Under the pieces are notes generated by a model. The model made no database searches, was not told the origin of the DNA, and worked only from the letters and a program-made list of their open reading frames with translations. A stretch of DNA of 64,000 bases. Source: Apostichopus japonicus. Lineage: Eukaryota > Echinodermata > Holothuroidea > Aspidochirotida > Stichopodidae. Positions 8,203-17,566 of the stretch are shown here, piece after piece (the stretch's first letter is position 1; each line of letters begins with the position of its first letter). The translations under genes and the position numbers were made by a program. The stretch spans positions 17,436,013 through 17,500,012 of the forward strand of contig NC_092577.1 of assembly GCF_037975245.1 (NCBI RefSeq), given 5' to 3'.

Positions 8203-11104
8203 TATTTCCTGTGAGTATTATAACATCGATAAGTATAATAATTTACCCCCTAGTAATGGTCTTACCATTTTCAATATGAACAGTAGGAGTCTTAACAAAA
8301 ATTTTGATAATATTACCACTTTCATCTCATTACTTAATAACGAATTCTCGATCATGGGCTTTACGGAAACTTGGTTGAATGACAATAATAATACATCCAT
8401 CATCAATATTAATAATTATCGACTTGTAGAAAAACACCGCCATAAAAGAAGGGGAGGTGGGGTTTGTTTATACATTAAAAAGAACTATAATTACAAATGC
8501 AGAGACGATCTCTCTGTATTTAATGACTCAATTGAGTCTCTTTTCATAGAGATCACACCCCAAAATGGCAGTAAGCATTACGTTATTGGTATTATTTATA
8601 GACCACCGACGGGTTCTTATGACGACTTTTATTTTCATGTGCAAAACATTTATGGCAAATTAACAGAATCACGTAGTAATTCTTATATCATGGGTGATTT
8701 CAACATTAACTTACTTGACGACCACTTATCTACAGATTTCCTCAACTTAGCTTTCTCGAATAATTTTTATCCAGCAATAACAAATCCTACCCGTGTTGCA
8801 AGTACATCGTCTACTTTAATTGATAACATATTTACTAATGATAATTCTGCAATTAACTCAGGCATATTTGTAACCGATATTACCGACCACTTTCCCATCT
8901 TCCTTGACAATAATTCAAGACTTAGAATCTATAATAGAGATAGTAAACGTATTCGTAATTACAATATAAATAATATCAGTAATTTTATTTCCCAATTAGA
9001 ATGTAAGCAATGGGATGATGTTCTTAATGAAAAGGATGCTAATGTATCCTATAATGTATTTTTTCATCATTTTAGTGATATGTACAATGACTGTTTTCCA
9101 GTGCAGGTTATTAATGTAAGGAAGAAACGTAAAAAGAGACATCCTTGGATTACTAGTGGTATATTAAAATCAATAAAAAAGAAAAATCAATTGTATAGAC
9201 GCCAATTAAAGGATCCAACATCGAATAACAAGAAGGTATACCTTATTTATCGAAATAAATTAACAAATATTATCAGAACATCAAAGAAACTATACTTTCA
9301 CAGTAAATTTATCGAGAGCAATAATAACATTAATGGTACCTGGAAAACAGTCAATGAACTCTTACATAAAAATGCCAGTCAATCGTCATATCCTACGGCC
9401 TTTCACCATAACCAAAACGTTGTCACAGACAACCAGGAAATTGCTAATGGTTTTAACAATTACTTTGTAAATGTAGGCCCTTCACTGGCCAGCAAGATTA
9501 AACCCCTTGAAAAAGCTGAGATTTTTTTGCATAAAAGCAGAAATCCCAACCCAAACTCTGTGTTCATATTCCCCGTGACAGAAGAAGAATTACTGAAAAC
9601 GATCAACACTGCAATTAAACCCAAAAAGGCTGCAGGATATGACGATTTCAGTCCTGATATTATCAAACAGGCCGCTAAGTATATTGTCACACCACTTGCC
9701 CATATTTGTAACCTATCATTTAATACAGGTGTCTTTCCAGACAAGTTAAAAATTGCTAAAGTCTTACCAATTTACAAAAATGGCCAGAACAATGCATATG
9801 AAAATTACCGGCCAATATCGTTACTCTCTTGTTTTGCGAAACTTATAGAAAGACTATTGTTTAATCGTATTTGTAGATTCTTGGACAAACACAACATTCT
9901 TAATAAACAACAGTACGGATTTCGATACAATCACTCCACTGAGCTCGCCCTGGCAGATGCAATTGATAATCTCTACAGTAAACTTGATCAACGTAAGACT
10001 TGCATTGGTGTATTCCTAGACTTAAGTAAAGCGTTTGATACCATTAATCATTCTATTTTACTGAATAAGATGCACTTTAATGGTATAAGAGGTACTACTC
10101 TGAATTGGTTCGACAGCTACCTATCTCACCGTCACCAATTTACTGCGTATAAGTCACATAACTCTGATCTTGCCCAAGTCCCTTGTGGTGTACCACAGGG
10201 ATCTATCCTGGGACCTCTGTTATTCATTATTTATGTAAACGACATATGTCAAGTGTCCAATATTGCAAAAGTTACTTTGTTTGCTGATGACACCACTATT
10301 TTTTTTGACTCTGACAACATTAGCATCCTACCTATTACTGTATCTAATGAACTAGAAAAGTTTAGTAACTGGTTTCGGTCAAACAAGCTTTCTATCAATG
10401 TCAACAAGACACACTACATTGTTTTTAATTCATCCAACAACCCTCCTCAAGTTCACAACATTAATATGAATGGTACACCAATTAACAATGTTGACTACAT
10501 AAAATTTTTAGGTGTATATATTGATTCAAAACTAAGTTGGCAACAACATATTTCAGCAATCTGTTCTAAGGTCGCAAGGAACATTGGTATACTCGCTATA
10601 ATAAAACATTTCCTACCGACACACATTCTAAGAATGATTTATAATACGCTCATTCTACCTCATCTGTCCTACTGTTCTATTATTTGGTCTGGTGCTAACA
10701 TAACTTGTCTTGACCGTCTCAATAAACTACAAAAAGGCGCAATACGTAACATAACACATGCTGCATTTCGTCAGCATACTAGTCCATTGTTTAAAGGTCA
10801 AAACCTGCTGAAATTAAATGATATTATAAGGCTACAACTTGCTGTATTTACGTATAAAGCATGGCATGGGCTACTTCCGGGTTCCTTTCATAATTTCTAT
10901 ACAATTAATGTAGAATTATACAATTATAATACCCGAAATAGACAAAATGCTCATTGCAACTTCTATCATACGAAATTAGGTACACGCAGCTTTCGCAACC
11001 GTGCAACTAAGTTATGGAACTCATTAAGCAATACCGTTAAATCTAAGGCTACAAAGAATTCATTTAAGAAATGTTTAAAAAAAGAATTGATATCATCATA
11101 TTAA
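8165..11104 (+). CDS. LINE ORF2 protein (endonuclease and reverse transcriptase), copy 1
   Basis: This 979-aa polyprotein nicks the target DNA and copies the element RNA from the nick. The AP-like endonuclease spans about residues 32-245: N38 in the MNSRSL motif, E68 in FTETWL, RGGGV at 96-100, IYRPP at 144-148, GDFN at 177-180 and TDH at 240-242. The reverse transcriptase spans about 465-745: D619 in FLDLSKAFD, PQGSILGP at 677-684 and the catalytic FADD at 706-709. A C-terminal region with TRN and LWNSL follows, as in CR1/L2-like elements. No RNase H is seen. The ATG lies 38 nt before the ORF1 stop in the +1 frame; that frame is open from 8102, so reinitiation or frameshifting are both possible. 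All catalytic residues seen are intact. Confidence 0.93.
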   Translation: MDPTKNKIETRDNISCEYYNIDKYNNLPPSNGLTIFNMNSRSLNKNFDNITTFISLLNNEFSIMGFTETWLNDNNNTSIININNYRLVEKHRHKRRGGGVCLYIKKNYNYKCRDDLSVFNDSIESLFIEITPQNGSKHYVIGIIYRPPTGSYDDFYFHVQNIYGKLTESRSNSYIMGDFNINLLDDHLSTDFLNLAFSNNFYPAITNPTRVASTSSTLIDNIFTNDNSAINSGIFVTDITDHFPIFLDNNSRLRIYNRDSKRIRNYNINNISNFISQLECKQWDDVLNEKDANVSYNVFFHHFSDMYNDCFPVQVINVRKKRKKRHPWITSGILKSIKKKNQLYRRQLKDPTSNNKKVYLIYRNKLTNIIRTSKKLYFHSKFIESNNNINGTWKTVNELLHKNASQSSYPTAFHHNQNVVTDNQEIANGFNNYFVNVGPSLASKIKPLEKAEIFLHKSRNPNPNSVFIFPVTEEELLKTINTAIKPKKAAGYDDFSPDIIKQAAKYIVTPLAHICNLSFNTGVFPDKLKIAKVLPIYKNGQNNAYENYRPISLLSCFAKLIERLLFNRICRFLDKHNILNKQQYGFRYNHSTELALADAIDNLYSKLDQRKTCIGVFLDLSKAFDTINHSILLNKMHFNGIRGTTLNWFDSYLSHRHQFTAYKSHNSDLAQVPCGVPQGSILGPLLFIIYVNDICQVSNIAKVTLFADDTTIFFDSDNISILPITVSNELEKFSNWFRSNKLSINVNKTHYIVFNSSNNPPQVHNINMNGTPINNVDYIKFLGVYIDSKLSWQQHISAICSKVARNIGILAIIKHFLPTHILRMIYNTLILPHLSYCSIIWSGANITCLDRLNKLQKGAIRNITHAAFRQHTSPLFKGQNLLKLNDIIRLQLAVFTYKAWHGLLPGSFHNFYTINVELYNYNTRNRQNAHCNFYHTKLGTRSFRNRATKLWNSLSNTVKSKATKNSFKKCLKKELISSY

Positions 11105-11288
11105 ATTATGTAAATGAGTTATTTACTTCAGCAGTTTCTGTTCATTATGTAACAAACATTCAATTTGTATTTATTCATTTTTTTTTTTTCTTTAGGGAGT
11201 CTTCCACTTTGTTAAGCTTTTAAGCTTTATGGAAGACTTCCCTCCGCTTTGTACTTCTGTGGAAAAACAAATAAATAAATAAATAAAT
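11105..11288 (+). other. LINE copy 1 3' UTR with terminal hairpin and (AAAT)5 tail
   Basis: A T12 run precedes a long hairpin at 11195-11242 whose arms are GGGAGTCTTCCA and TGGAAGACTTCCC, with one bulged T. The loop contains two AAGCTT sites spaced by TT (11214-11227). The element ends in five AAAT units at 11269-11288. In many LINEs a 3' hairpin and short repeat tail are what the reverse transcriptase recognises. Confidence 0.75.
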
Positions 11289-11352
11289 ATATATATTAAA
11301 TCCACTAATCATAACCTACCAGACAACTAGCCTACATTTCGCCTCTTGGAAT

Positions 11353-11472
11353 GTCTACGGCCACATCACGATGACTATACCGGTTCTCGTCCGATCACCG
11401 AAGTCAAGCAACGTAGAGCGCAGTCAGTACTTGGATGGGTGACCGCCTGGGAATACTGGGTGCCGTAGGCTT
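11353..11472 (+). rRNA. 5S rRNA (class A), first gene after LINE copy 1
   Basis: T19A; upstream is the right half of the interrupted long spacer. Confidence 0.95.
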
Positions 11473-11752
11473 TTATTTTCATAATTGATAACACTATGTT
11501 GCCACGACGATGAGAAATTGAAATGGCCTTCATTGTCTTTCCACAAGGAAAGTGTCTTGCCACAAGGAAAGCGATTTGAAAATCGAATATATTAATAAAT
11601 ACCTCGTTTGTTTTTATATATTAGAATTTTCTAGATATATGTCAAATATAGATTAACATAATATATATTAAATCCATTCATGTATAATTTATATATTAAA
11701 TCCACTGATCATAACCTACCAGACAAGTAGCCTACATTTCACCTCTTGGAAT

Positions 11753-11874
11753 GTCTACGGCCATATCACGTTGACTATACCGGTTCTCGTCCGATCACCG
11801 AAGTCAAGCAACGTAGAGCGCAGTCAGTACTTGGATGGGTGACCGCCTGGGGGAATACTGGGTGCCGCAGGCTT
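11753..11874 (+). rRNA. 5S rRNA (class C)
   Basis: C12T; long spacer upstream, 2 bp shorter than usual. Confidence 0.88.
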
Positions 11875-11949
11875 TTATTTTCATAATTGATAACACTATG
11901 TTGCCACGACGATGAGAAATTGAAATGGCCTACATTGACCTCTTGTTAT

Positions 11950-12069
11950 GTCTACGGCCACATCACGTTGACTATACCGGTTCTCGTCCGATCACCGAAG
12001 TCAAGCAACGTAGAGCGCAGTCAGTACTTGGATGGGTGACCGCCTGGGAATACTGGGTGCCGTAGGCTT
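11950..12069 (+). rRNA. 5S rRNA (class A)
   Basis: Short spacer upstream. Confidence 0.95.
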
Positions 12070-12136
12070 TTATTTTCATAATTGATAACACGACGATGAT
12101 GAGAAATTGAAATGGCCTACATTGACCTCTTGTTAT

Positions 12137-12256
12137 GTCTACGGCCACATCACGTTGACTATACCGGTTCTCGTCCGATCACCGAAGTCAAGCAACGTAG
12201 AGCGCAGTCAGTACTTGGATGGGTGACCGCCTGGGAATACTGGGTGCCGTAGGCTT
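12137..12256 (+). rRNA. 5S rRNA (class A)
   Basis: Short spacer upstream. Confidence 0.95.
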
Positions 12257-12332
12257 TTATTTTTTATAATTGATAACACTATGTTGCCACGACGATGAGA
12301 AATTGAAATGGCCTACATTGACCGGTTTTTAT

Positions 12333-12452
12333 GTCTACGGCCACATCACGTTGACTATACCGGTTCTCGTCCGATCACCGAAGTCAAGCAACGTAGAGCG
12401 CAGTCAGTACTTGGATGGGTGACCGCCTGGGAATACTGGGTGCCGTAGGCTT
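12333..12452 (+). rRNA. 5S rRNA (class A)
   Basis: Short spacer upstream. Confidence 0.95.
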
Positions 12453-12519
12453 TTATTTTCATAATTGATAACACGACGATGATGAGAAATTGAAATGGCC
12501 TACATTGACCGGTTTTTAT

Positions 12520-12641
12520 GTCTACGGCCACATCACGTTGACTATACCGGTTCTCGTCCGATCACCGAAGTCAAGCAACGTAGAGCGCAGTCAGTACTTG
12601 GATGGGTGACCGCCTGGGGGAATACTGGGTGCCGCAGGCTT
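12520..12641 (+). rRNA. 5S rRNA (class C)
   Basis: Short spacer upstream. Confidence 0.88.
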
Positions 12642-12923
12642 TTATTTTCATAATTGATAACACTATGTTGCCACGACGATGAGAAATTGAAATGGCCTTC
12701 ATTGTCTTTCCACAAGGAAAGTGTCTTGCCACGAGGAAAGCGATTTGAAAATCGAATATATTAATAAATAACTCGTTTGTTTTTATATATTAGAATTGTC
12801 TACATATATATGTAAAATACAGATTAACATAATATATATTAAATCCATTCATGTATAATATATATATTAAATCCACTAATCATAACCTACCAGACAACTA
12901 GCCTACATTTCGCCTCTTGGAAT

Positions 12924-13043
12924 GTCTACGGCCACATCACGATGACTATACCGGTTCTCGTCCGATCACCGAAGTCAAGCAACGTAGAGCGCAGTCAGTA
13001 CTTGGATGGGTGACCGCCTGGGAATACTGGGTGCCGTAGGCTT
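12924..13043 (+). rRNA. 5S rRNA (class A)
   Basis: T19A; long spacer upstream. Confidence 0.95.
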
Positions 13044-13110
13044 TTATTTTCATAATTGATAACACGACGATGATGAGAAATTTAAATGGTCTACATTGAC
13101 CTCTTGTTAT

Positions 13111-13230
13111 GTCTACGGCCACATCACGTTGACTATACCGGTTCTCGTCCGATCACCGATGTCAAGCAACGTAGAGCGCAGTCAGTACTTGGATGGGTGA
13201 CCGCCTGGGAATACTGGGTGCCGTAGGCTT
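13111..13230 (+). rRNA. 5S rRNA (class A)
   Basis: A50T; short spacer upstream with a private TTTAAATGG change. Confidence 0.95.
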
Positions 13231-13297
13231 TTATTTTCATAATTGATAACACGACGATGATGAGAAATTGAAATGGCCTACATTGACCTCTTGTTAT

Positions 13298-13419
13298 GTC
13301 TACGGCCACATCACGTTGACTATACCGGTTCTCGTCCGATCACCGAAGTCAAGCAACGTAGAGCGCAGTCAGTACTTGGATGGGTGACCGCCTGGGGGAA
13401 TACTGGGTGCCGCAGGCTT
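13298..13419 (+). rRNA. 5S rRNA (class C)
   Basis: Short spacer upstream. Confidence 0.88.
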
Positions 13420-13701
13420 TTATTTTCATAATTGATAACACTATGTTGCCACGACGATGAGAAATTGAAATGGCCTTCATTGTCTTTCCACAAGGAAAGT
13501 GTCTTGCCACGAGGAAAGCGATTTGAAAATCGAATATATTAATAAATAACTCGTTTGTTTTTATATATTCGAATTTTCTACATATAGATGTAAAATATAG
13601 ATTAACATAATATATATTAAATCCATTCATGTATAATATATATATTAAATCCACTAATCATAACCTACCAGACAACTAGCCTACATTTCGCCTCTTGGAA
13701 T

Positions 13702-13821
13702 GTCTACGGCCACATCACGATGACTATACCGGTTCTCGTCCGATCACCGAAGTCAAGCAACGTAGAGCGCAGTCAGTACTTGGATGGGTGACCGCCTGGG
13801 AATACTGGGTGCCGTAGGCTT
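13702..13821 (+). rRNA. 5S rRNA (class A)
   Basis: T19A; long spacer upstream. Confidence 0.95.
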
Positions 13822-14103
13822 TTATTTTCATAATTGATAACACTATGTTGCCACGACGATGAGAAATTGAAATGGCCTTCATTGTCTTTCCACAAGGAAA
13901 GTGTCTTGCCACGAGGAAAGCGATTTGAAAATCGAATATATTAATAAATACCTCGTTTGTTTTTATATATTAGAATTTTCTAGATATATATGTAAAATAT
14001 AGATTAACATAATATATATTAAATCCATTCATGTATAATATATATATTAAATCCACTGATCATAACCTACCAGACAAGTAGCCTACATTTCACCTCTTGG
14101 AAT

Positions 14104-14223
14104 GTCTACGGCCATATCACGTTGACTATACCGGTTCTCGTCCGATCACCGAAGTCAAGCAACGTAGAGCGCAGTCAGTACTTGGATGGGTGACCGCCTG
14201 GGAATACTGGGTGCCGCAGGCTT
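14104..14223 (+). rRNA. 5S rRNA (class B)
   Basis: C12T; long spacer upstream. Confidence 0.93.
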
Positions 14224-14505
14224 TTATTTTCATAATTGATAACACTATGTTGCCACGACGATGAGAAATTGAAATGGCCTTCATTGTCTTTCCACAAGGA
14301 AAGTGTCTTGCCACGAGGAAAGCGATTTGAAAATCGAATATATTAATAAATACCTCGTTTGTTTTTATATATTAGAATTTTCTAGATATATATGTAAAAT
14401 ATAGATTAACATAATATATATTAAATCCATTCATGTATAATATATATATTAAATCCACTGATTATAACCTACCAGACAAGTAGCCTACATTTCACCTCTT
14501 GGAAT
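14224..14505 (+). repeat. Long 5S intergenic spacer (representative)
   Basis: This 282-bp spacer makes a 402-bp unit. It starts like the longer short spacer up to GAAATGGCC, then carries about 206 bp of extra AT-rich DNA before the gene-proximal CCTACATTTC block. Inside are a perfect hairpin CGATTTGAAAATCG at 14323-14336 and two copies of TATATTAAATCCA at 14417 and 14445, separated by an (AT)n tract. That tract is the LINE insertion site in the three occupied spacers. No gene or known transposon was recognised in it. Confidence 0.85.
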
Positions 14506-14627
14506 GTCTACGGCCATATCACGTTGACTATACCGGTTCTCGTCCGATCACCGAAGTCAAGCAACGTAGAGCGCAGTCAGTACTTGGATGGGTGACCGCC
14601 TGGGGGAATACTGGGTGCCGCAGGCTT
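14506..14627 (+). rRNA. 5S rRNA (class C)
   Basis: C12T; long spacer upstream. Confidence 0.88.
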
Positions 14628-14909
14628 TTATTTTCATAATTGATAACACTATGTTGCCACGACGATGAGAAATTGAAATGGCCTTCATTGTCTTTCCACA
14701 AGGAAAGTGTCTTGCCACGAGGAAAGCGATTTGAAAATCGAATATATTAATAAATAACTCGTTTGTTTTTATATATTAGAATTTTCTACATATAGATGTA
14801 AAATATAGATTAACATAATATATATTAAATCCATTCATGTATAATATATATATTAAATCCACTAATCATAACCTACCAGACAACTAGCCTACATTTCGCC
14901 TCTTGGAAT

Positions 14910-15029
14910 GTCTACGGCCACATCACGATGACTATACCGGTTCTCGTCCGATCACCGAAGTCAAGCAACGTAGAGCGCAGTCAGTACTTGGATGGGTGAC
15001 CGCCTGGGAATACTGGGTGCCGTAGGCTT
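14910..15029 (+). rRNA. 5S rRNA (class A)
   Basis: T19A; long spacer upstream. Confidence 0.95.
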
Positions 15030-15311
15030 TTATTTTCATAATTGATAACACTATGTTGCCACGACGATGAGAAATTGAAATGGCCTTCATTGTCTTTCCA
15101 CAAGGAAAGTGTCTTGCCACGAGGAAAGCGATTTGAAAATCGAATATATTAATAAATACCTCGTTTGTTTTTATATATTAGAATTTTCTAGATATATATG
15201 TAAAATATAGATTAACATAATATATATTAAATCCATTCATGTATAATATATATATTAAATCCACTGATCATAACCTACCAGACGAGTAGCCTACATTTCA
15301 CCTCTTGGAAT

Positions 15312-15431
15312 GTCTACGGCCATATCACGTTGACTATACCGGTTCTCGTCCGATCACCGAAGTCAAGCAACGTAGAGCGCAGTCAGTACTTGGATGGGTG
15401 ACCGCCTGGGAATACTGGGTGCCGCAGGCTT
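15312..15431 (+). rRNA. 5S rRNA (class B)
   Basis: C12T; long spacer upstream with a CCAGACGAGTAG variant shared with the gene at 40500. Confidence 0.93.
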
Positions 15432-15713
15432 TTATTTTCATAATTGATAACACTATGTTGCCACGACGATGAGAAATTGAAATGGCCTTCATTGTCTTTC
15501 CACAAGGAAAGTGTCTTGCCACGAGGAAAGCGATTTGAAAATCGAATATATTAATAAATACCTCGTTTGTTTTTATATATTAGAATTTTCTAGATATATA
15601 TGTAAAATATAGATTAACATAATATATATTAAATCCATTCATGTATAATATATATATTAAATCCACTGATCATAACCTACCAGACAAGTAGCCTACATTT
15701 CACCTCTTGGAAT

Positions 15714-15833
15714 GTCTACGGCCATATCACGTTGACTATACCGGTTCTCGTCCGATCACCGAAGTCAAGCAACGTAGAGCGCAGTCAGTACTTGGATGGG
15801 TGACCGCCTGGGAATACTGGGTGCCGCAGGCTT
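15714..15833 (+). rRNA. 5S rRNA (class B), last gene before LINE copy 2
   Basis: C12T; long spacer upstream. Confidence 0.93.
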
Positions 15834-16055
15834 TTATTTTCATAATTGATAACACTATGTTGCCACGACGATGAGAAATTGAAATGGCCTTCATTGTCTT
15901 TCCACAAGGAAAGTGTCTTGCCACGAGGAAAGCGATTTGAAAATCGAATATATTAATAAATAACTCGTTTGTTTTTATATATTAGAATTTTCTACATATA
16001 GATGTAAAATATAGATTAACATAATATATATTAAATCCATTCATGTATAATATAT

Positions 16056-16324
16056 GTCGTGGTGTGATACAGTGTGATACAGTGGATACAGTGTGATACA
16101 GTCGTGGCGCGGTTGGTTGTGCTCTTTGTTAGCTGTTTTCTTTGTTACTTTTTTCGAACTTACTTGTTCCACGTTTTCTTCAACCTGCAACATCCAAGTT
16201 CTTGGATGCTAGCGGGTTTTTATTACTGTGTTTCATTTTGGACCGTTAAACTGTAGGAGTTTTGTAGGTAATTTTTGAAGTCGCCAAGGCGACGAAGGCC
16301 GCCAAGGCGTGTGCTAGTGCGAAC
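16056..16324 (+). promoter_or_regulatory. LINE copy 2 5' UTR
   Basis: It carries the same four GATACAG units, and the GTCGCC-AA-GGCGAC hairpin is at 16280-16293. Confidence 0.6.
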
Positions 16325-17566
16325 ATGGGTTCCGCGAAACCATCAATACAACGTTTGAAAACTAACAGTGTTAGGGTATTTGACAATGGACATAGCTATG
16401 GAGACATACTGAAATCGATATCTGAGGATCTTGGGAATAATAGAATTGTGGGATGTGTTAAGACGTCAGGGCACTGGATTGTGACATTGAAGAATGAATC
16501 TGATGCGGAACTTATCCAGGAAACCGGCCTTAATATTAAAGGCGACCATTGTAATGTTACCGGAGTGGAAAAATTTATACTAACGGTGAGTCTTTTTGGG
16601 GTACCCTGTTACATTTCTGACGAAGAACTTTCGGCTAAGCTAGAGGAATACGGATGCTCAATTAAATCCAAATGGACGCGAAAATACTATTCCGACTATC
16701 CAGACGTGGAAAACGGTATTCGATTCGTAAGAGTACAGTTGCCAAATAATGCCAAAAGCCTGCCCTACGCAATTACGATTGCTGGTGTACATCTAAGACT
16801 TAAACACAACAGCCAATCTAAAGTCTGTAACAACTGCTTGAGCGACACCCATGTCATGAAAGAATGTCCCCAGTACGTATGTAGAGAATGTAATAACCAG
16901 GGCCACACGGAGAGCCGTTGCCCTAGGATAAAGTGCTTTAGATGCCAAAACTTTGGTCATAAAAGTTTCCTATGCACGGAGCAACCACCTGAGGAAGATA
17001 ACGATGTCGAACCAGAGAAGCCTTCAGACAATGGTGAGATGGACACAGAAACTGAACCTTCTAACGTCACTGAGAGCGCCAACAAGGAAACAGTTCCCGG
17101 GGGCCCACCAGCTCAACCCACAGTGCAACCTCCTGACACGGTAGATCAAGCCAACCGGAACAAGGACCAAATTGAGGAGACTCTGCCTACCAACACCCAG
17201 CCACAGCAGAAACAACCGAAATCTCCCAAGAAAGCGAAGGCTACGACCACAGCGACCAAGAAAAATCCCACCGACGAAGCACAGAAATCCCGACTACAAA
17301 GAAAACCCGACTACAAACCAGGAAGTAATGGAGACACCACTGAAACTGTAAATGACTCTATGGCACACCTTAAAAGGCAGATGTCTTTGGATGAGGACAA
17401 CTTCATTTTTGTAAGACACAAGAAGAAAATACCAACACCAAACCTTAGCAAGGCAAGAACCGTAACAAGCAAAAACAATCAAACCTCACTTCTATATCGT
17501 CATCGTCATCATACTCTTTCTTGTTTTAATGGATCCAACAAAAAACAAAATAGAAACAAGGGATAA
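16325..17566 (+). CDS. LINE ORF1 protein (CCHC zinc knuckles), copy 2
   Basis: The 413-aa product is identical to the ORF1 protein encoded at 6961, including all three CX2CX4HX4C knuckles at residues 168-217, and it overlaps ORF2 by 38 nt in the same way. Identity at the protein level between copies 9.4 kb apart indicates recent duplication or gene conversion. Confidence 0.9.
   Translation: MGSAKPSIQRLKTNSVRVFDNGHSYGDILKSISEDLGNNRIVGCVKTSGHWIVTLKNESDAELIQETGLNIKGDHCNVTGVEKFILTVSLFGVPCYISDEELSAKLEEYGCSIKSKWTRKYYSDYPDVENGIRFVRVQLPNNAKSLPYAITIAGVHLRLKHNSQSKVCNNCLSDTHVMKECPQYVCRECNNQGHTESRCPRIKCFRCQNFGHKSFLCTEQPPEEDNDVEPEKPSDNGEMDTETEPSNVTESANKETVPGGPPAQPTVQPPDTVDQANRNKDQIEETLPTNTQPQQKQPKSPKKAKATTTATKKNPTDEAQKSRLQRKPDYKPGSNGDTTETVNDSMAHLKRQMSLDEDNFIFVRHKKKIPTPNLSKARTVTSKNNQTSLLYRHRHHTLSCFNGSNKKQNRNKG

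Larger units (their letters stand above)
6692..11288 (+). mobile_element. Full-length non-LTR retrotransposon (LINE), copy 1
   Basis: This 4.6-kb element has two intact overlapping ORFs, no terminal repeats and a short-repeat 3' tail, which is standard LINE structure. The ORF2 motifs (AP-like endonuclease, reverse transcriptase, no RNase H) and the AAAT tail fit the Jockey superfamily, most likely its CR1/L2-like members; the exact clade is inference. It sits in the (AT)n tract of a long 5S spacer. The left flank ends GTATAATATAT and the right flank resumes ATATATATTAAATCC. Compared with an uninterrupted spacer this leaves about 4 extra bp, compatible with a short target duplication that cannot be placed exactly. 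Orientation matches the 5S genes. The next 5S gene starts 65 bp downstream. Confidence 0.93.
11289..16055 (+). repeat. 5S rDNA tandem array, block 2
   Basis: This block contains 15 complete 5S genes. The first spacer (after the gene at 11353) has private variants, CTTGCCACAAGG and GATATATGTCAAATATAG, that recur only after LINE copies 2 and 3. From 13702 to the end nearly all units are long. The final spacer is broken by LINE copy 2. Confidence 0.95.

Noticed and set aside
9460-9744. 94-codon minus-strand open frame inside ORF2 (also at 18824 and 44012), plus other small antisense frames in the LINE
   Set aside because: They are shadows of the real ORF1/ORF2 coding sequence on the opposite strand.
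6692-11288. Element as an LTR retrotransposon or retrovirus-like insertion, given the CCHC knuckles
   Set aside because: There are no LTRs, protease, integrase or RNase H; the endonuclease is AP-like and the 3' end is a short-repeat tail, which fits a LINE.
14323-14336. CGATTTGAAAATCG hairpin in the long spacer as a transposon terminus or regulatory site
   Set aside because: It is a single short palindrome in AT-rich DNA with no matching partner at the other end of the inserted block.
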